Assembly (NCBI RefSeq): GCF_900105765.1
Contig: NZ_FNTX01000001.1
Coordinates: forward strand, 1,150,387 to 1,214,386
Source of the DNA: Ruania alba
GTDB lineage: Bacteria > Actinomycetota > Actinomycetes > Actinomycetales > Beutenbergiaceae
Direction of reading: 5' to 3'
DNA length: 64,000 nucleotides
The notes beneath the pieces were generated by a model. That model saw only the letters and a program-made list of their open reading frames with translations. It was not told the origin of the DNA and made no database searches. The position numbers were made by a program, and so were the translations under genes. Position 1 is the first letter of the stretch. The number at the start of each line of letters is the position of its first letter. Of this stretch, positions 9,509-18,223 are shown in pieces.

Positions 9509-10581
9509 TGATCGACCTGACCGCACGCCTGGCGGCCGGCGTTGCCATCCCGGCCCACCCGTTGGCGCTCACCACCGAGGGCGCGATCGACGAGCGCGCC
9601 CAACGCGCCCTCACCCGGTATTACCTCGACGCCGGCGTGGACGGCCTCGCCGTCGGCGTGCACACCACCCAGTTCGAGTTGCACGAGGACCGCGCGGCGC
9701 TCACGGATGTGTGGCGCCTCGCTGCCGAGACTGCCGCTGCCGAGACTGCCGCTGCCGGGATGCCCGGTGGCGGGGGTGCCGGAGTTGCGCAGGCCACCGC
9801 ACCGGTGCTCGTGGCCGGGATCGTCGGGGACACCCCCCAGGCGGTCGCCGAGGCGGAGCTGGCCGCCGAGCTCGGCTATCAGGCGGCCCTGCTGTGCCCG
9901 TGGGGGATGGCCGATCGCAGCGAGGATGCCTTGCTCGACCGCGCCCGCGCGGTCGGTGAGGTGCTGCCCACCATCGGCTTCTACCTGCAGGAGAGCGTCG
10001 GCGGGCAACGCCTGAGCCGGGACTACTGGCGGCGTCTGTTCGACCTGGAGTCCGTGGTGGCCGTCAAGACGGCCCCGTTCGACCGGTATCGGACGAACGA
10101 CGTGGCCCAGGTGCTGCTCGCGCACGACCGGTGGGACGCCGTCGTGCTCCTCACCGGCAACGACGACTCCATCGTGCACGACCTCCTCACTCCCACGCGC
10201 GGGCACGGTCGTGAGCTGCGGGTGCGCGGCGGGCTGCTCGGGCAGTGGGCCGTGGGCGCGCGGGCTGCGGTGGACCTGATCACCCAGGTGCGGGCGGCCG
10301 TGGACGCCGGGACGGTGCCGATGGACCTGCTCGCGCAGGCGAACGCGCTCGTGCAGATCAATGCCGCCGTGTTCGACGTCGAGCACGACTTCGCCGGCTG
10401 TGTGGCCGGGGTGAACGAGGTGCTCCGCCAGCAAGGAGTGCTCGCCTCGGCGCGCTGCCTGTCCGACCGGGAGCGACTCTCATCCGGTCAGGCTGACCTC
10501 ATCGCGCAGGTGCGGCAGGACTACCCGCAGCTGCTCGACGAGGAGTTCGTGGCCGCCCGTCGCGAGGAGTGGCTGGGCTGA
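9508..10581 (+). CDS. Dihydrodipicolinate synthase (DapA) family lyase/aldolase
   Basis: A 357-residue TIM-barrel Schiff-base aldolase. The family residues are visible: the Thr pair in VGVHTTQFE near residue 50, Tyr159 in GFYLQE and the Schiff-base Lys187 in VVAVKTAPFD. Most family members outside lysine synthesis cleave or dehydrate 2-keto-3-deoxy sugar acids, which fits the catabolic operon. The ATG overlaps the previous stop by one base; GGGAGGG near 9492 is the ribosome-binding site. Residues 72-91 are a low-complexity insertion built by a 15-base tandem repeat. Not likely the biosynthetic DapA, given the context. Confidence 0.85.
   Translation: MIDLTARLAAGVAIPAHPLALTTEGAIDERAQRALTRYYLDAGVDGLAVGVHTTQFELHEDRAALTDVWRLAAETAAAETAAAGMPGGGGAGVAQATAPVLVAGIVGDTPQAVAEAELAAELGYQAALLCPWGMADRSEDALLDRARAVGEVLPTIGFYLQESVGGQRLSRDYWRRLFDLESVVAVKTAPFDRYRTNDVAQVLLAHDRWDAVVLLTGNDDSIVHDLLTPTRGHGRELRVRGGLLGQWAVGARAAVDLITQVRAAVDAGTVPMDLLAQANALVQINAAVFDVEHDFAGCVAGVNEVLRQQGVLASARCLSDRERLSSGQADLIAQVRQDYPQLLDEEFVAARREEWLG
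9721..9764 (+). repeat. 15-bp in-frame tandem repeat inside the DapA-family gene
   Basis: GCTGCCGAGACTGCC occurs at 9721-9735 and again at 9736-9750 without a mismatch, followed by a partial third copy (GCTGCCGGGATGCC). It encodes an Ala/Glu/Thr loop between barrel elements and could expand or contract by slippage without breaking the frame. Confidence 0.8.
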
Positions 10582-10596
10582 CAACGCCGCCTAGGC

Positions 10597-11568
10597 CTAT
10601 GCCGGGATCGCCTCGATCCCGAATACTCGCTCACGGCCCTGCCGGAACGGCTCCACCAGCTCGAGATTCTCGTAGGACGGGCCGCCCGGGATCTCGGACT
10701 CGCTCGCCCAGTAGGAGGCCCGGGCATTCACGAGCCCCTCGATCAGGGGGTCGGGGTCGGCGGCGCGCCAGTACTGCACCGCCTTCATCCCCACGAAGTG
10801 CCAGTTCGGGCGGACGTCCTCGGCGTAGGAGGTGCTCGCGGGGTCGGCTTCGTCCGGGCAGGCGGCGAACAGCACCTCGCCGTTATCGGTACGGGCCAGG
10901 TCGTCCAGCCCGAACCGGGCGTGCGGGGCGAAGTGGTGCCTCGAGGAGTCCTCGCCAGGGAAGTCGGGCCACAACTCACTGGGCGTGACGATCCGGTCGG
11001 TCAGGCGCAGGAGCCGCAACCGTGCGTAGTTGCCCATCGTGGCCGTGGTGATCACCGTCTCGAGCGGCACCGAGGAGTCCCGGACGAAGGTCGCGATCGC
11101 GACCTCCTGGGGGCGATCGGCACGGAAGGTGAGGCGCAGGTACACGTCGGCCCCGTTGTCGAACGGCTCCACCTGGACGTACACGCGCTGGTGCGGGACG
11201 CCGTCGACGGACTCGATGATGCCTCGGGCGGGCTCGGCAGGATCGCGCGGGGTGGGATCATCCGGACTGTCGGTGGACCAGAAACGTTTGCCCGGGGCAT
11301 CGTCCAGCGTGGAGTGCTCAAGCTCGGAGAAGCCGCGCGAGGTCTGCCCGGTGGGGATCGGTTCCACAGCGATGAAGTTCATCATCCGCTCGCGCGGCTG
11401 GCCCAGGTATGGGGTGAAGATCCGCAGCAAACCCCGGGGCCCGGGGAGCGGGTGCAGACCGACCTGCAGGCCATCGGCATGCCCCCAGCGCGGTTCGGCC
11501 GGCCATGTGCGGGTAGGTGTGAGGAAAGGACCGGAGACCTCGGGCGGGGTGGCAGCGTCGTTGCTCAT
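10597..11568 (-). CDS. Hypothetical protein facing the DapA-family operon
   Basis: A 323-residue soluble protein with no signal peptide or membrane segment, rich in acidic and aromatic residues, with many Trp (for example WGHAD, NWHFVGMKAVQYW). I do not recognise the family. It is convergent with the DapA-family gene, 15 bases away. On the minus strand TAGGCT lies eight bases before the ATG at 11568, so it probably has its own nearly leaderless transcript. Base composition and codon use are like the neighbours. Confidence 0.75.
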   Translation of the reverse strand: MSNDAATPPEVSGPFLTPTRTWPAEPRWGHADGLQVGLHPLPGPRGLLRIFTPYLGQPRERMMNFIAVEPIPTGQTSRGFSELEHSTLDDAPGKRFWSTDSPDDPTPRDPAEPARGIIESVDGVPHQRVYVQVEPFDNGADVYLRLTFRADRPQEVAIATFVRDSSVPLETVITTATMGNYARLRLLRLTDRIVTPSELWPDFPGEDSSRHHFAPHARFGLDDLARTDNGEVLFAACPDEADPASTSYAEDVRPNWHFVGMKAVQYWRAADPDPLIEGLVNARASYWASESEIPGGPSYENLELVEPFRQGRERVFGIEAIPA

Positions 11569-11583
11569 CCCGGATGAGCCTAG

Positions 11584-12141
11584 CTACGCCGCGATCTCGG
11601 TCGCCAGCCCGGCCACGATCTCCGCACCGGGAAGCTCGGCCAGCACCTCACCCGGCAGCAGGATTTTCGAACCGCGGATACCGCTGCCGATGATCGCCGG
11701 GCCGGCGCTGGTGCGTGTGTCCAGCAATACCCGGTAGCCGGCGGGCAGCCCGATCGGGGTGATCCCGCCGTACTCCATCTGCGAGTCGGCCACCGCTCGA
11801 TCCATCGGCAGGAAGGAGGCCTTACGCACATCGAGAAGTTTCTTGACGGCGGAGTTCACGTCCGCACGGGTGGTCGCCCGCACCACCGCGGCCGCGATCC
11901 GCTCCTCACCGGTGCGCTTGCCGGCCACCAGCACACAGTTCGCCGAGGCCTCCAGTGGCAAGTCATAGGTGGCCGTCATGTCGGCCGTGTCGGCCTGGTC
12001 CGGATCGATCTCGGCCACGAGCACCTGCCTGACGGCGTCCGGTGCGGCCTGCGCCCAGCTCGCCAATGCTTCGGTGACCGGAGCGGCGAGCAGATCCGGA
12101 CGGTCCAGGGCGGGGACCCAGTCGAGGGTGCCGTACCGCAT
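11584..12141 (-). CDS. YbaK/EbsC-type aminoacyl-tRNA deacylase
   Basis: A 185-residue YbaK/ProX-like domain protein. Members hydrolyse mischarged tRNAs such as Cys- or Ala-tRNA(Pro). The family motif MEYGGITPIGLP is near residues 120-132, with GSGIRGSKI near 155 and the conserved Lys in VAGKRTGEERIAAAVV near residue 74. The ATG at 12141 shares one base with the stop of the PEBP gene upstream, so translation is coupled; a TTG one codon earlier is less likely. The specific tRNA substrate cannot be read from sequence. Confidence 0.88.
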   Translation of the reverse strand: MRYGTLDWVPALDRPDLLAAPVTEALASWAQAAPDAVRQVLVAEIDPDQADTADMTATYDLPLEASANCVLVAGKRTGEERIAAAVVRATTRADVNSAVKKLLDVRKASFLPMDRAVADSQMEYGGITPIGLPAGYRVLLDTRTSAGPAIIGSGIRGSKILLPGEVLAELPGAEIVAGLATEIAA

Positions 12142-12668
12142 CAACGTTGGTAGGTGGGGGTCAGTACACCGCGGGCGAGGGTGTGGAACAGGGCGAGGAA
12201 ACTCGCCTTGGTGGCACTGTCCTCGGGGGTGAGGTCGAGGGTGGGTACGTCCAGGGCGTGCACGGCGAAGACGTACCGGTGCGCCCGGTCTCCGGGAGGG
12301 GGTGCGGCGCCTTCGTAGCCGAACTCGCCACCGTCGGTGCGTAGGTGGAATGCGGCACCGGGCAGGGCGATGTCGCTCTCGCCGGCGCCCGCGTCGAGCG
12401 TGGTCACGGAGGAATCCAGGTCGGTGATGACCCAGTGCCAGTAACCGGCGGGGGTCGGGGCGTCCGGGTCGAAACAGGTCACCAGCAGACCTTGGGTTCC
12501 CTCCGGCGGATCCGTCCAGGTCAGCGCGGGGGAGACATTCTCCCCGTCGGCGGCGTGCCGGGCGGCCATTGCTGCGCCGTCGGTGATGTCCGGGCTGCTC
12601 AGGGCAAACGCGGGAACCGCGGGCAGCATTTCGTAGGGGTGCGGGGCCAGGGGACGTTCCAGGTCCAT
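12141..12668 (-). CDS. YbhB/YbcL-family (PEBP, Raf-kinase-inhibitor-like) protein
   Basis: A 175-residue phosphatidylethanolamine-binding-protein-like domain: the ligand-pocket strands CFDPDAPTPAGYWHWVI near residues 65-81 and the HRYVFAVHALD segment near 131. Function in bacteria is poorly defined. The ATG is preceded on the minus strand by AAGGAG. It forms a two-gene unit with the YbaK gene through an ATGA overlap, and is divergent from the SOS-controlled imuA' gene. Confidence 0.9.
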   Translation of the reverse strand: MDLERPLAPHPYEMLPAVPAFALSSPDITDGAAMAARHAADGENVSPALTWTDPPEGTQGLLVTCFDPDAPTPAGYWHWVITDLDSSVTTLDAGAGESDIALPGAAFHLRTDGGEFGYEGAAPPPGDRAHRYVFAVHALDVPTLDLTPEDSATKASFLALFHTLARGVLTPTYQR

Positions 12669-12748
12669 GACAACTCCTTGCGGCGTGACGGCGGACTTCC
12701 TCTCCTAACCTACGACGACTCGGCCGCGGTTCGCGCTGTAGGGGCCAC

Positions 12749-12754
12749 TTGACA
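12749..12754 (+). promoter_or_regulatory. -35 hexamer TTGACA upstream of imuA'
   Basis: A consensus TTGACA lies 26 bases before the LexA box. A weak -10 (CACTGT, 12774-12779) follows at a long 19-base spacing, which puts the transcription start inside the LexA site, the usual layout for repression. Confidence 0.45.
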
Positions 12755-12779
12755 ACGGGTGTGTCTCGTCGTTCACTGT

Positions 12780-12795
12780 TCGAACCGATGTTCGA
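12780..12795 (+). promoter_or_regulatory. LexA-binding site (SOS box)
   Basis: TCGAACCGATGTTCGA is a perfect CGAAC-N4-GTTCG palindrome, the form of LexA box used in actinobacteria and Bacillus. It lies 44 bases before the imuA' start and directly after the promoter elements. No other intergenic sequence in the window matches it. Confidence 0.85.
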
Positions 12796-12838
12796 TGTCG
12801 GTGGTCGCTCCTACCGTGCAGGCAAGAGAGGAGGGACG

Positions 12839-13765
12839 ATGAACGTCAGGACGAACAAGGCCCCCGCGCTGGATGTGGCAGGCAAGCTGGACGCTGCGCG
12901 GCGGGTGCTTGCCGTGGCCGAGGCCGGGGTGGGAGTGCGCACCCGGTTGGGTCGATCGGCAGGCGCGCCAGCAGGACCTGACTCCGTGGATCCCTCCTCG
13001 GTGAGTGAGTCTCCAGCGGGCCCGTGGAGCGAGCCGGCCGATGCTGGCGGCGAGATCGACCCGGAGCGGGCGTTCGGTGTTCCCGGCGTGCTGGCCCCGT
13101 TGTTCCCAGCAGGGCTGCGCCGAGGGAGCGCCGTCCAGGTGGTCGGTGGCACCTCGGTGCTGCTCTCGTTGGCTGCTTCAGCCGTGGCACGCGGGGCGTG
13201 GTGCGCGGTGGTGGACCTGCCTGATCTCGGTCTCGCCGCGGCCGCCGAGCTGGGGGTCCCACTGGAACGGACCGTCGTGGTGCCCCGGAGCGGTCCGGAC
13301 GCCGCCGCCGTGCTTGGCGCCGTGGTGGATGGTGTGGACGTGGTGGTGCTCGGTCAGGGGGCGGCGCTCGCCGATCGGGAGCGCCGCACGATTGCCTCAC
13401 GGGTCCGGGTGCGTGAGGCCGTTCTGCTGACCAGTGCGCCGTGGCCGGGTGCTGATGTGCTTCTCGAGGTGGTGCCCCGGGCGTGGCACGGGATCGGCCA
13501 GGGCAGCGGAGTGCTGCAGGCCGGGGAGCTGGCGATCACCGCCCACCACCGGCGCGTCGGCCGGTCCGTCACCGTGCACGCGATGCTCGGGGCACGTGGG
13601 TGGGAGCCGGCGAGAGAGGTGGCGGTGACCGGATCGGCCCCACGGCGTGCCTCAACCGCCGACCTGCAGTGGCGTGCCACGGAACCGGTCCTGGCGGTCA
13701 CAGGTGGTCCGCCGGACCGCGTGCGTGACGGCGTCATGCATGACGACTTGGTACGAGCGGGGTGA
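12839..13765 (+). CDS. ImuA'-type RecA-like mutasome accessory protein
   Basis: A 308-residue protein with a RecA-like core (VQVVGGTSVLLSLAASAVAR near residues 100-120; WCAVVDLPDL near 123). The P-loop is degenerate: the GKT/GKS Lys is missing, so ATP hydrolysis is doubtful. The ATG at 12839 follows GAGAGGAGGG. It is followed immediately by imuB and preceded by a LexA box, matching the DNA-damage-induced ImuA'-ImuB cassette of actinobacteria. The partner DnaE2 polymerase is not in the window. A disordered Pro/Ser/Gly segment spans about residues 40-75. Confidence 0.8.
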   Translation: MNVRTNKAPALDVAGKLDAARRVLAVAEAGVGVRTRLGRSAGAPAGPDSVDPSSVSESPAGPWSEPADAGGEIDPERAFGVPGVLAPLFPAGLRRGSAVQVVGGTSVLLSLAASAVARGAWCAVVDLPDLGLAAAAELGVPLERTVVVPRSGPDAAAVLGAVVDGVDVVVLGQGAALADRERRTIASRVRVREAVLLTSAPWPGADVLLEVVPRAWHGIGQGSGVLQAGELAITAHHRRVGRSVTVHAMLGARGWEPAREVAVTGSAPRRASTADLQWRATEPVLAVTGGPPDRVRDGVMHDDLVRAG

Positions 13766-15456
13766 GTGTGATGAGTGCAGCAGTTCCTGAGCAGGGGCCG
13801 TCGGTGCCGCCGCGCGGCAGGCAGAACGAGAGAGCACGCGGTGGGCAGCGAGGCCGTCCATCGAGCAGGTCGGGGCGAGCCGACGAGCCCGCCACCCGCC
13901 TCGCCGTGCTCTGGGTGCCGGACTGGCCGGTCGCTGCAGCGGTGGCTGACGGTGTGGTGAGCGCGCACGAGCCGGTGGCGATCCACGACGCGCGCGGGAT
14001 CGTCGCCGCCTCGGCACGCGCCCGCGCCGAAGGGGTGCGGCGCGGGATGCGCCGTCGCAGCGCCCAAGGTCTCTGCCCCGACCTCGTCCTCGTCCCGATC
14101 GACGAAGGGCGGGACGTGCGAGCGTTTGAACCGGTGGTACAGGCCGTGGAGGAGGAGATACCGCTGGTTCAGGTGATGCGCCCCGGCGCGGTGGTGCTCG
14201 CGGCCGACGGTCCGAGTCGCTACCTCGGGTCCGAGGAGGCAGTGGCCGACGTGCTGATCGGGGCTGTGGCCGGTGCCGGTGCCGAGGCTCAGGTGGGGAT
14301 CGCCGACGGGCAGCTCGCAGCCCTGCTCGCTGCTCGCGAGTCCACGATCGTCTCGCCGGGACGGTCCGGTGCATTTCTCGCCGATCGGGATGTCCGCGAT
14401 CTCATCCATGTGACCACCACCCGGCAGGCGCGAGCGGAGATGACTGAGTTCACCGGAGTGCTGCGCCGTCTGGGGATCTCCACGCTCGGCGGGCTGGCAG
14501 CGATGCGGTCGGGGCAGGTGGCTGCCCGATTCGGGTCGTTGGGTGAGCGGGCACGCCGGTTGGCCATCGGGGGAGACGGTGCTCCGCCGTCGGGGCGCCG
14601 TGGGGAGCCGGAGCTGACCAGCACTGCCGAGCTGGACCCTCCCGCCCAGCGCGTGGACACTGCCACATTCGTGGCCAGGCGGCTCGCCGAGGACCTGCAG
14701 GGGCGGATGATGCGCCGTGGAGTGTTGTGCGGACGGCTGCGGGTGCGGGCGCGCACCGAGGACGGAGCCGAACTGGTGCGTACCTGGCGGATCGAAGGTG
14801 CACTCACCGCTGCCGAGCTGACCGACCGGGTGCGCTGGCAGCTCGACGGATGGCTCAGCGGTCGCAGCGGCCGGGCACCGAGTGCGGCGCTGACCCATCT
14901 GGAGATCGCCGCTGAAGAGGTCAGTCCTGCGGCCACCGTGGCCGAAGGGCTGTGGGGGCAGGTCGGTCGCGGGGAGCGACAGGCGGGTCGGGCCGCGTTG
15001 CGCGTGCAGGGGATGCTCGGTGAGAACGGCGTGCTGGCACCAGTGCTGGAAGGAGGTCGCGCCCCGCGGGACCGGGCACGCCTGGTGACCTGGGGGGATG
15101 AGGTGAGTCCGCTGCGTGATCCGAAAGCCCCGTGGCCGGGCCAGATCCCGCGGCCGCTGCCGGCCACGGTGCCCGCAGAGCCTGTCCCTGCGCGAGTGCA
15201 GGACGCCGCGGGAGTGCCGGTGCGTATCGATGCCCGAGGTGCGCTGTCCGCGGCGCCGACCCGGGTGGAGGTGTCGATGCCCGGGGTGCCACGCCGGCTT
15301 ACCGTCTCCCGGTGGGCCGGTCCCTGGCCGGTGCACGAGCGATGGTGGGCGGGAGGCCGACCCCGACACTACTTGCAGGTGGTCGAGGAGGACGGGGTTG
15401 CTCTGCTGCTCGCCGGAGACGGGGAACAGTGGTGGGCGGAAGGGATCTACGACTGA
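13762..15456 (+). CDS. imuB: ImuB, inactive Y-family polymerase of the SOS mutasome
   Basis: A 564-residue DinB-like protein. The fold is recognisable (LAVLWVPDWPVAAAV near residue 49; GPSRYLGSEEAVADVLIG near 150) but the metal-binding acids of active Y-family polymerases are replaced, as is typical for ImuB, which acts as a scaffold for DnaE2 and the sliding clamp. The GTG at 13762 overlaps the imuA' stop (GTGA); an ATG at 13771 is equally usable. The first 45 residues are basic and disordered. Co-transcribed with imuA' under the LexA box at 12780. Confidence 0.88.
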   Translation: MSVMSAAVPEQGPSVPPRGRQNERARGGQRGRPSSRSGRADEPATRLAVLWVPDWPVAAAVADGVVSAHEPVAIHDARGIVAASARARAEGVRRGMRRRSAQGLCPDLVLVPIDEGRDVRAFEPVVQAVEEEIPLVQVMRPGAVVLAADGPSRYLGSEEAVADVLIGAVAGAGAEAQVGIADGQLAALLAARESTIVSPGRSGAFLADRDVRDLIHVTTTRQARAEMTEFTGVLRRLGISTLGGLAAMRSGQVAARFGSLGERARRLAIGGDGAPPSGRRGEPELTSTAELDPPAQRVDTATFVARRLAEDLQGRMMRRGVLCGRLRVRARTEDGAELVRTWRIEGALTAAELTDRVRWQLDGWLSGRSGRAPSAALTHLEIAAEEVSPAATVAEGLWGQVGRGERQAGRAALRVQGMLGENGVLAPVLEGGRAPRDRARLVTWGDEVSPLRDPKAPWPGQIPRPLPATVPAEPVPARVQDAAGVPVRIDARGALSAAPTRVEVSMPGVPRRLTVSRWAGPWPVHERWWAGGRPRHYLQVVEEDGVALLLAGDGEQWWAEGIYD

Positions 15457-15461
15457 GTGTG

Positions 15462-15482
15462 AGATCTGCCCTGAGCAGATCT
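15462..15482 (+). terminator. 8-bp hairpin downstream of imuB
   Basis: AGATCTGC (15462-15469) and GCAGATCT (15475-15482) are exact inverted repeats with a five-base loop, starting six bases after the imuB stop. It could end the SOS transcript or act as an operator for the clpP pair that follows. Confidence 0.5.
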
Positions 15483-15555
15483 GCCCTCAGACGCGTGCGC
15501 CCCGCGGGCGTGGCGGTGCTGCGCATGGTGGAGCTCCACAAAGAACGGAGCTCTC

Positions 15556-16158
15556 ATGAGTGACACACTGCCGCTGTCCGAGCGGTTCGCCGACCAGTTA
15601 ATGCAGCAACGCGTGATCCTCATCGCCGAGGAGGTCGACGATCCGCTTGCGGCCCGGGTGTGCAGCCAGCTCATGCTGCTCTCCGCCCAGGATCCGACGG
15701 CGGACATCGCCTTGCTCATCCACTCACCCGGCGGGTCGGTGCCGGCAGGGTTGGCCATGTACGACACGATGCGCCTCGTCCCCAACGATGTGATCACCCT
15801 CGGGATGGGACTGGCCGCCAGCATGGGCCAGGTGCTGTTGTGCGCCGGTGCTGCGGGGAAGCGCTATGCCCTGCCGCATGCTCGCATCCTCATGCATCAA
15901 GGGTCGGCCGGGCTGCAAGGCACCGCCGTGGACATCGCGATCCAGGCGGAGAACCTCGAGCACACCAAGGCCACCATGCTGGCGCTGATCGCCGAGCACA
16001 CCGGACAGCCGGTGGAACGCATCGAACGCGACTCTGATCGTGACCGCTGGTTCACCGCCGAACAGGCAGTCGAGTACGGGTTCGTGGACGAGATCGTCAC
16101 TTCGATGGCTCAGGTACTTCCCGGGCGCCGCCGGGCGGGACTGGGGGCGCAGCGATGA
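15556..16158 (+). CDS. ClpP-family serine protease, first of a tandem pair
   Basis: A 200-residue ClpP-like subunit with an intact triad: Ser89 in GLAASMGQ, His114 in ILMHQG, and the Asp in [18 protein letters not shown] near residue 159. It would form part of the barrel-shaped ATP-dependent protease with ClpX or ClpC. Start: ATG at 15556 after ACGGAG. Its stop overlaps the next clpP (ATGA), so the two are co-translated. No clpX or tig is near, so this is probably an additional pair like clpP3P4 of Streptomyces rather than the housekeeping clpP1P2. Whether it is read through from imuB is unknown. Confidence 0.9.
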   Translation: MSDTLPLSERFADQLMQQRVILIAEEVDDPLAARVCSQLMLLSAQDPTADIALLIHSPGGSVPAGLAMYDTMRLVPNDVITLGMGLAASMGQVLLCAGAAGKRYALPHARILMHQGSAGLQGTAVDIAIQAENLEHTKATMLALIAEHTGQPVERIERDSDRDRWFTAEQAVEYGFVDEIVTSMAQVLPGRRRAGLGAQR

Positions 16159-16763
16159 CCGGCCAGTACACGATCCCCAGCGTGATCGAACGGACCAGCC
16201 GTGGTGAACGCGCCGCAGACGTGTACTCCCGGTTGCTCGGGGACCGCATCGTCTTCCTCGGCACCGAGATCGACGACGGGGTGGCCAACACGGTGATTGC
16301 CCAGCTCATCCATCTCGAATCGGCCGATCCAGGCGGTGAGATCAACCTCTACATCAACTCACCGGGTGGTTCGGTGACGGCGATGCTCGCCATCTACGAC
16401 ACCATGCAGTTCGTGCGTGCACCGATCGCGACGATCTGTGTGGGACAGGCGGCTTCGAGCGCCGCGGTGCTGCTCGCCGCCGGTGATCCAGGGCGGCGTG
16501 GGGTACTCCCACACGCCCGGGTGCTGCTGCACCCACCCTCCATGGGTGGGCAGGGCGCACTGCCCGACCTGCAGATCCAGGCGGCCGAGATCGCCCGGCT
16601 TCGTCATGCCGTGGACGAGGTGCTTTCCGCGCACACTGGGCAATCGCTGACGGTGCTGCAGGAGGACACGTCCCGAGATCGGATCTTCACCAGCGAGCAG
16701 GCGGTGGCGTATGGCCTGGTCGACGAGGTGGTGGCGAGCCGGAAGGAACTGCGGGCCGCCTGA
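16155..16763 (+). CDS. ClpP-family serine protease, second of a tandem pair
   Basis: A 202-residue ClpP homologue with NSPGGSV near residue 70, catalytic Ser101 in GQAASSAAV, His126 in VLLHPP and the Asp in [18 protein letters not shown] near 174. It differs enough from its partner to suggest a hetero-oligomeric barrel with two kinds of ring, as known for actinobacterial ClpP pairs. A stretch near residue 128 ([17 protein letters not shown]) matches the axial head region. Translationally coupled to the upstream clpP. Confidence 0.9.
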   Translation: MTGQYTIPSVIERTSRGERAADVYSRLLGDRIVFLGTEIDDGVANTVIAQLIHLESADPGGEINLYINSPGGSVTAMLAIYDTMQFVRAPIATICVGQAASSAAVLLAAGDPGRRGVLPHARVLLHPPSMGGQGALPDLQIQAAEIARLRHAVDEVLSAHTGQSLTVLQEDTSRDRIFTSEQAVAYGLVDEVVASRKELRAA

Positions 16764-16785
16764 CGGCGAGGTTCGATCGCGCGGG

Positions 16786-17463
16786 TCAGGCGAGCTCAGC
16801 TGTGTGGCTGCCGGCCAGGGTGGCGCGCACCTCGGCGACGGTCACTTCGGCTGGGGAACCGATCACCCGAGCGGTGGGGATACCCGGGTCGGCGGTGTGG
16901 GAGTTGATGAACCAGACGCCTAGACCTGCCTCGTGCGCACTTGTCGCACCGGAGGTGGAGTCCTCGAAGGCAATGCTCCGGGCCGGGTCGATGCCAAGCC
17001 GGGCGATCGCCGTCAGGTACGGCTCCGGGTGCGGTTTGGGGGAGGTGACGTCGTCCGTGCTCACCAGAACCTGGAGCGAGCCGGCCGGGGCGGCATCGGC
17101 CAGCAGTGCGGCGTTCACCCCGGCGTTGTTTGTGACCAGGCCGCAGGGGATCCCGTCGGCGGCGAGCTGTTCCAGGAGCTCGTAGGCGCCGGGCAGCCAC
17201 GGCATCTCGGCCCGCATCATGTCGGAGACATAGGCGACGGCGCGAGCGATGATCTGATCGAGCGTGCCCGGCACTCCGCGCGCAATCAGCACCTCGGCCC
17301 ACCGTTCCATCGGGCGGCCGATGGAGGCCTCGAAGTCTGCCTGGGTCCACGTGGTGCCGATGCTGGCGGCCAGAGCCTCCTGGGCTGCTTGCCAGTGCGG
17401 CTCGGTGTCGACGAGGGTGCCGTCCATGTCGAACAGGACGCCGGCGGGGAGAGGAGAAGTCAC
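16786..17463 (-). CDS. HAD-superfamily phosphatase, beta-phosphoglucomutase-like
   Basis: A 225-residue haloacid-dehalogenase-type hydrolase. Motif I is DMDGT at residues 12-16 (nucleophile Asp12), motif II is the Thr in LVTNNAG near 108, motif III is the Lys in KPHPEPY near 142, and motif IV is FEDSTSGATSAHEAG near 167. The helical cap lies between motifs I and II. Such enzymes dephosphorylate sugar phosphates or nucleotides; the substrate cannot be called. The GTG at 17463 touches an AGGAGG. It is convergent with the clpP pair. Confidence 0.88.
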   Translation of the reverse strand: MTSPLPAGVLFDMDGTLVDTEPHWQAAQEALAASIGTTWTQADFEASIGRPMERWAEVLIARGVPGTLDQIIARAVAYVSDMMRAEMPWLPGAYELLEQLAADGIPCGLVTNNAGVNAALLADAAPAGSLQVLVSTDDVTSPKPHPEPYLTAIARLGIDPARSIAFEDSTSGATSAHEAGLGVWFINSHTADPGIPTARVIGSPAEVTVAEVRATLAGSHTAELA

Positions 17464-17614
17464 CTCCTCACGGTACTGGGATGGGGTCGCCGGAGTGGCA
17501 GACAGTGGTGGGCTCGTCGGTGCGGTTGGTCACAACTGACGTGGTCTGGATCGCTCGGTGGGATATCCACAGGGGGAGTGCTGTGGTGGGAGGGGTTGTG
17601 GCACTCTCGTGGGC

Positions 17615-18223
17615 ATGGTTGCTCGGGGGATGAGGGTGCGCGCTGGGGTTGTGGTGCTGGGTGTGGGGGTGGTGTTGGGGGCGTGTACGCCTTCTGGTGA
17701 GGAGCCGACGCCGACGGCGGAGCCTACGTCGGAGAGTCCGTCGCCTTCTGGGGAGGCGAGTGGGGAGTCGACGGATGAGCGGCCGGAGGTGGAGGCGCCG
17801 GAGCGGCCGGTGGAGATGGGGGAGGAGACCGTTGAGGGGGCGGTGGCCGCGGCGGAGTATTTCGTGGAGTTGTATCCGTATGTGTATGCCAGTGGTGATC
17901 TGACGGAGTGGGATGCCCTCAGTGATGAGGGGTGTGGGTTCTGTTCGAACGTTCGAGAACGGGCTGAAGAACTGCACGCTGATGGTGGATACAGTGTCGG
18001 CGGTGATGTCGAGGTTGCGGGAGCACAAGGTGGTGGGCCCTACGAAGATGACAGCTACGTCGTCGAGTTCGCCCTCACTATCGCGGAATCAGAGTTCCGC
18101 CACGCTGATGGAACGAGCACTACCTACAACGAAGTAGTAGAGCCGCGGTTTCTCGTTTCCATGATCTGGCGCGATGCGTCCTGGATCGTGCTCGGTATCA
18201 GTCAGGGCGAGGAGGGGGCGTAA
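17615..18223 (+). CDS. DUF6318-type lipoprotein
   Basis: About 202 residues with a lipoprotein signal peptide (LGVGVVLGAC, lipobox Cys near residue 23), a Pro/Ser/Glu-rich linker (residues 25-65), then a globular domain with AAEYFVELYPYVYASGDLTE and the Cys pair GCGFC. It should be anchored to the outer face of the membrane. A paralogue at 26600 has the same layout and Cys pair. ATG 17615 puts a short basic stretch before the hydrophobic core; ATG 17630 is possible. Codons end in G/T more than in neighbours. Function unknown. Confidence 0.75.
   Translation: MVARGMRVRAGVVVLGVGVVLGACTPSGEEPTPTAEPTSESPSPSGEASGESTDERPEVEAPERPVEMGEETVEGAVAAAEYFVELYPYVYASGDLTEWDALSDEGCGFCSNVRERAEELHADGGYSVGGDVEVAGAQGGGPYEDDSYVVEFALTIAESEFRHADGTSTTYNEVVEPRFLVSMIWRDASWIVLGISQGEEGA

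Noticed and set aside
15531-15555. GAGCTC repeats before the first clpP as an operator
   Set aside because: They are short restriction-site-like hexamers that include the ribosome-binding site; not enough to call.
17944-17953. CGAACGTTCG in the lipoprotein gene as a LexA box
   Set aside because: The half-sites lack the four-base spacer and it lies inside a coding region.
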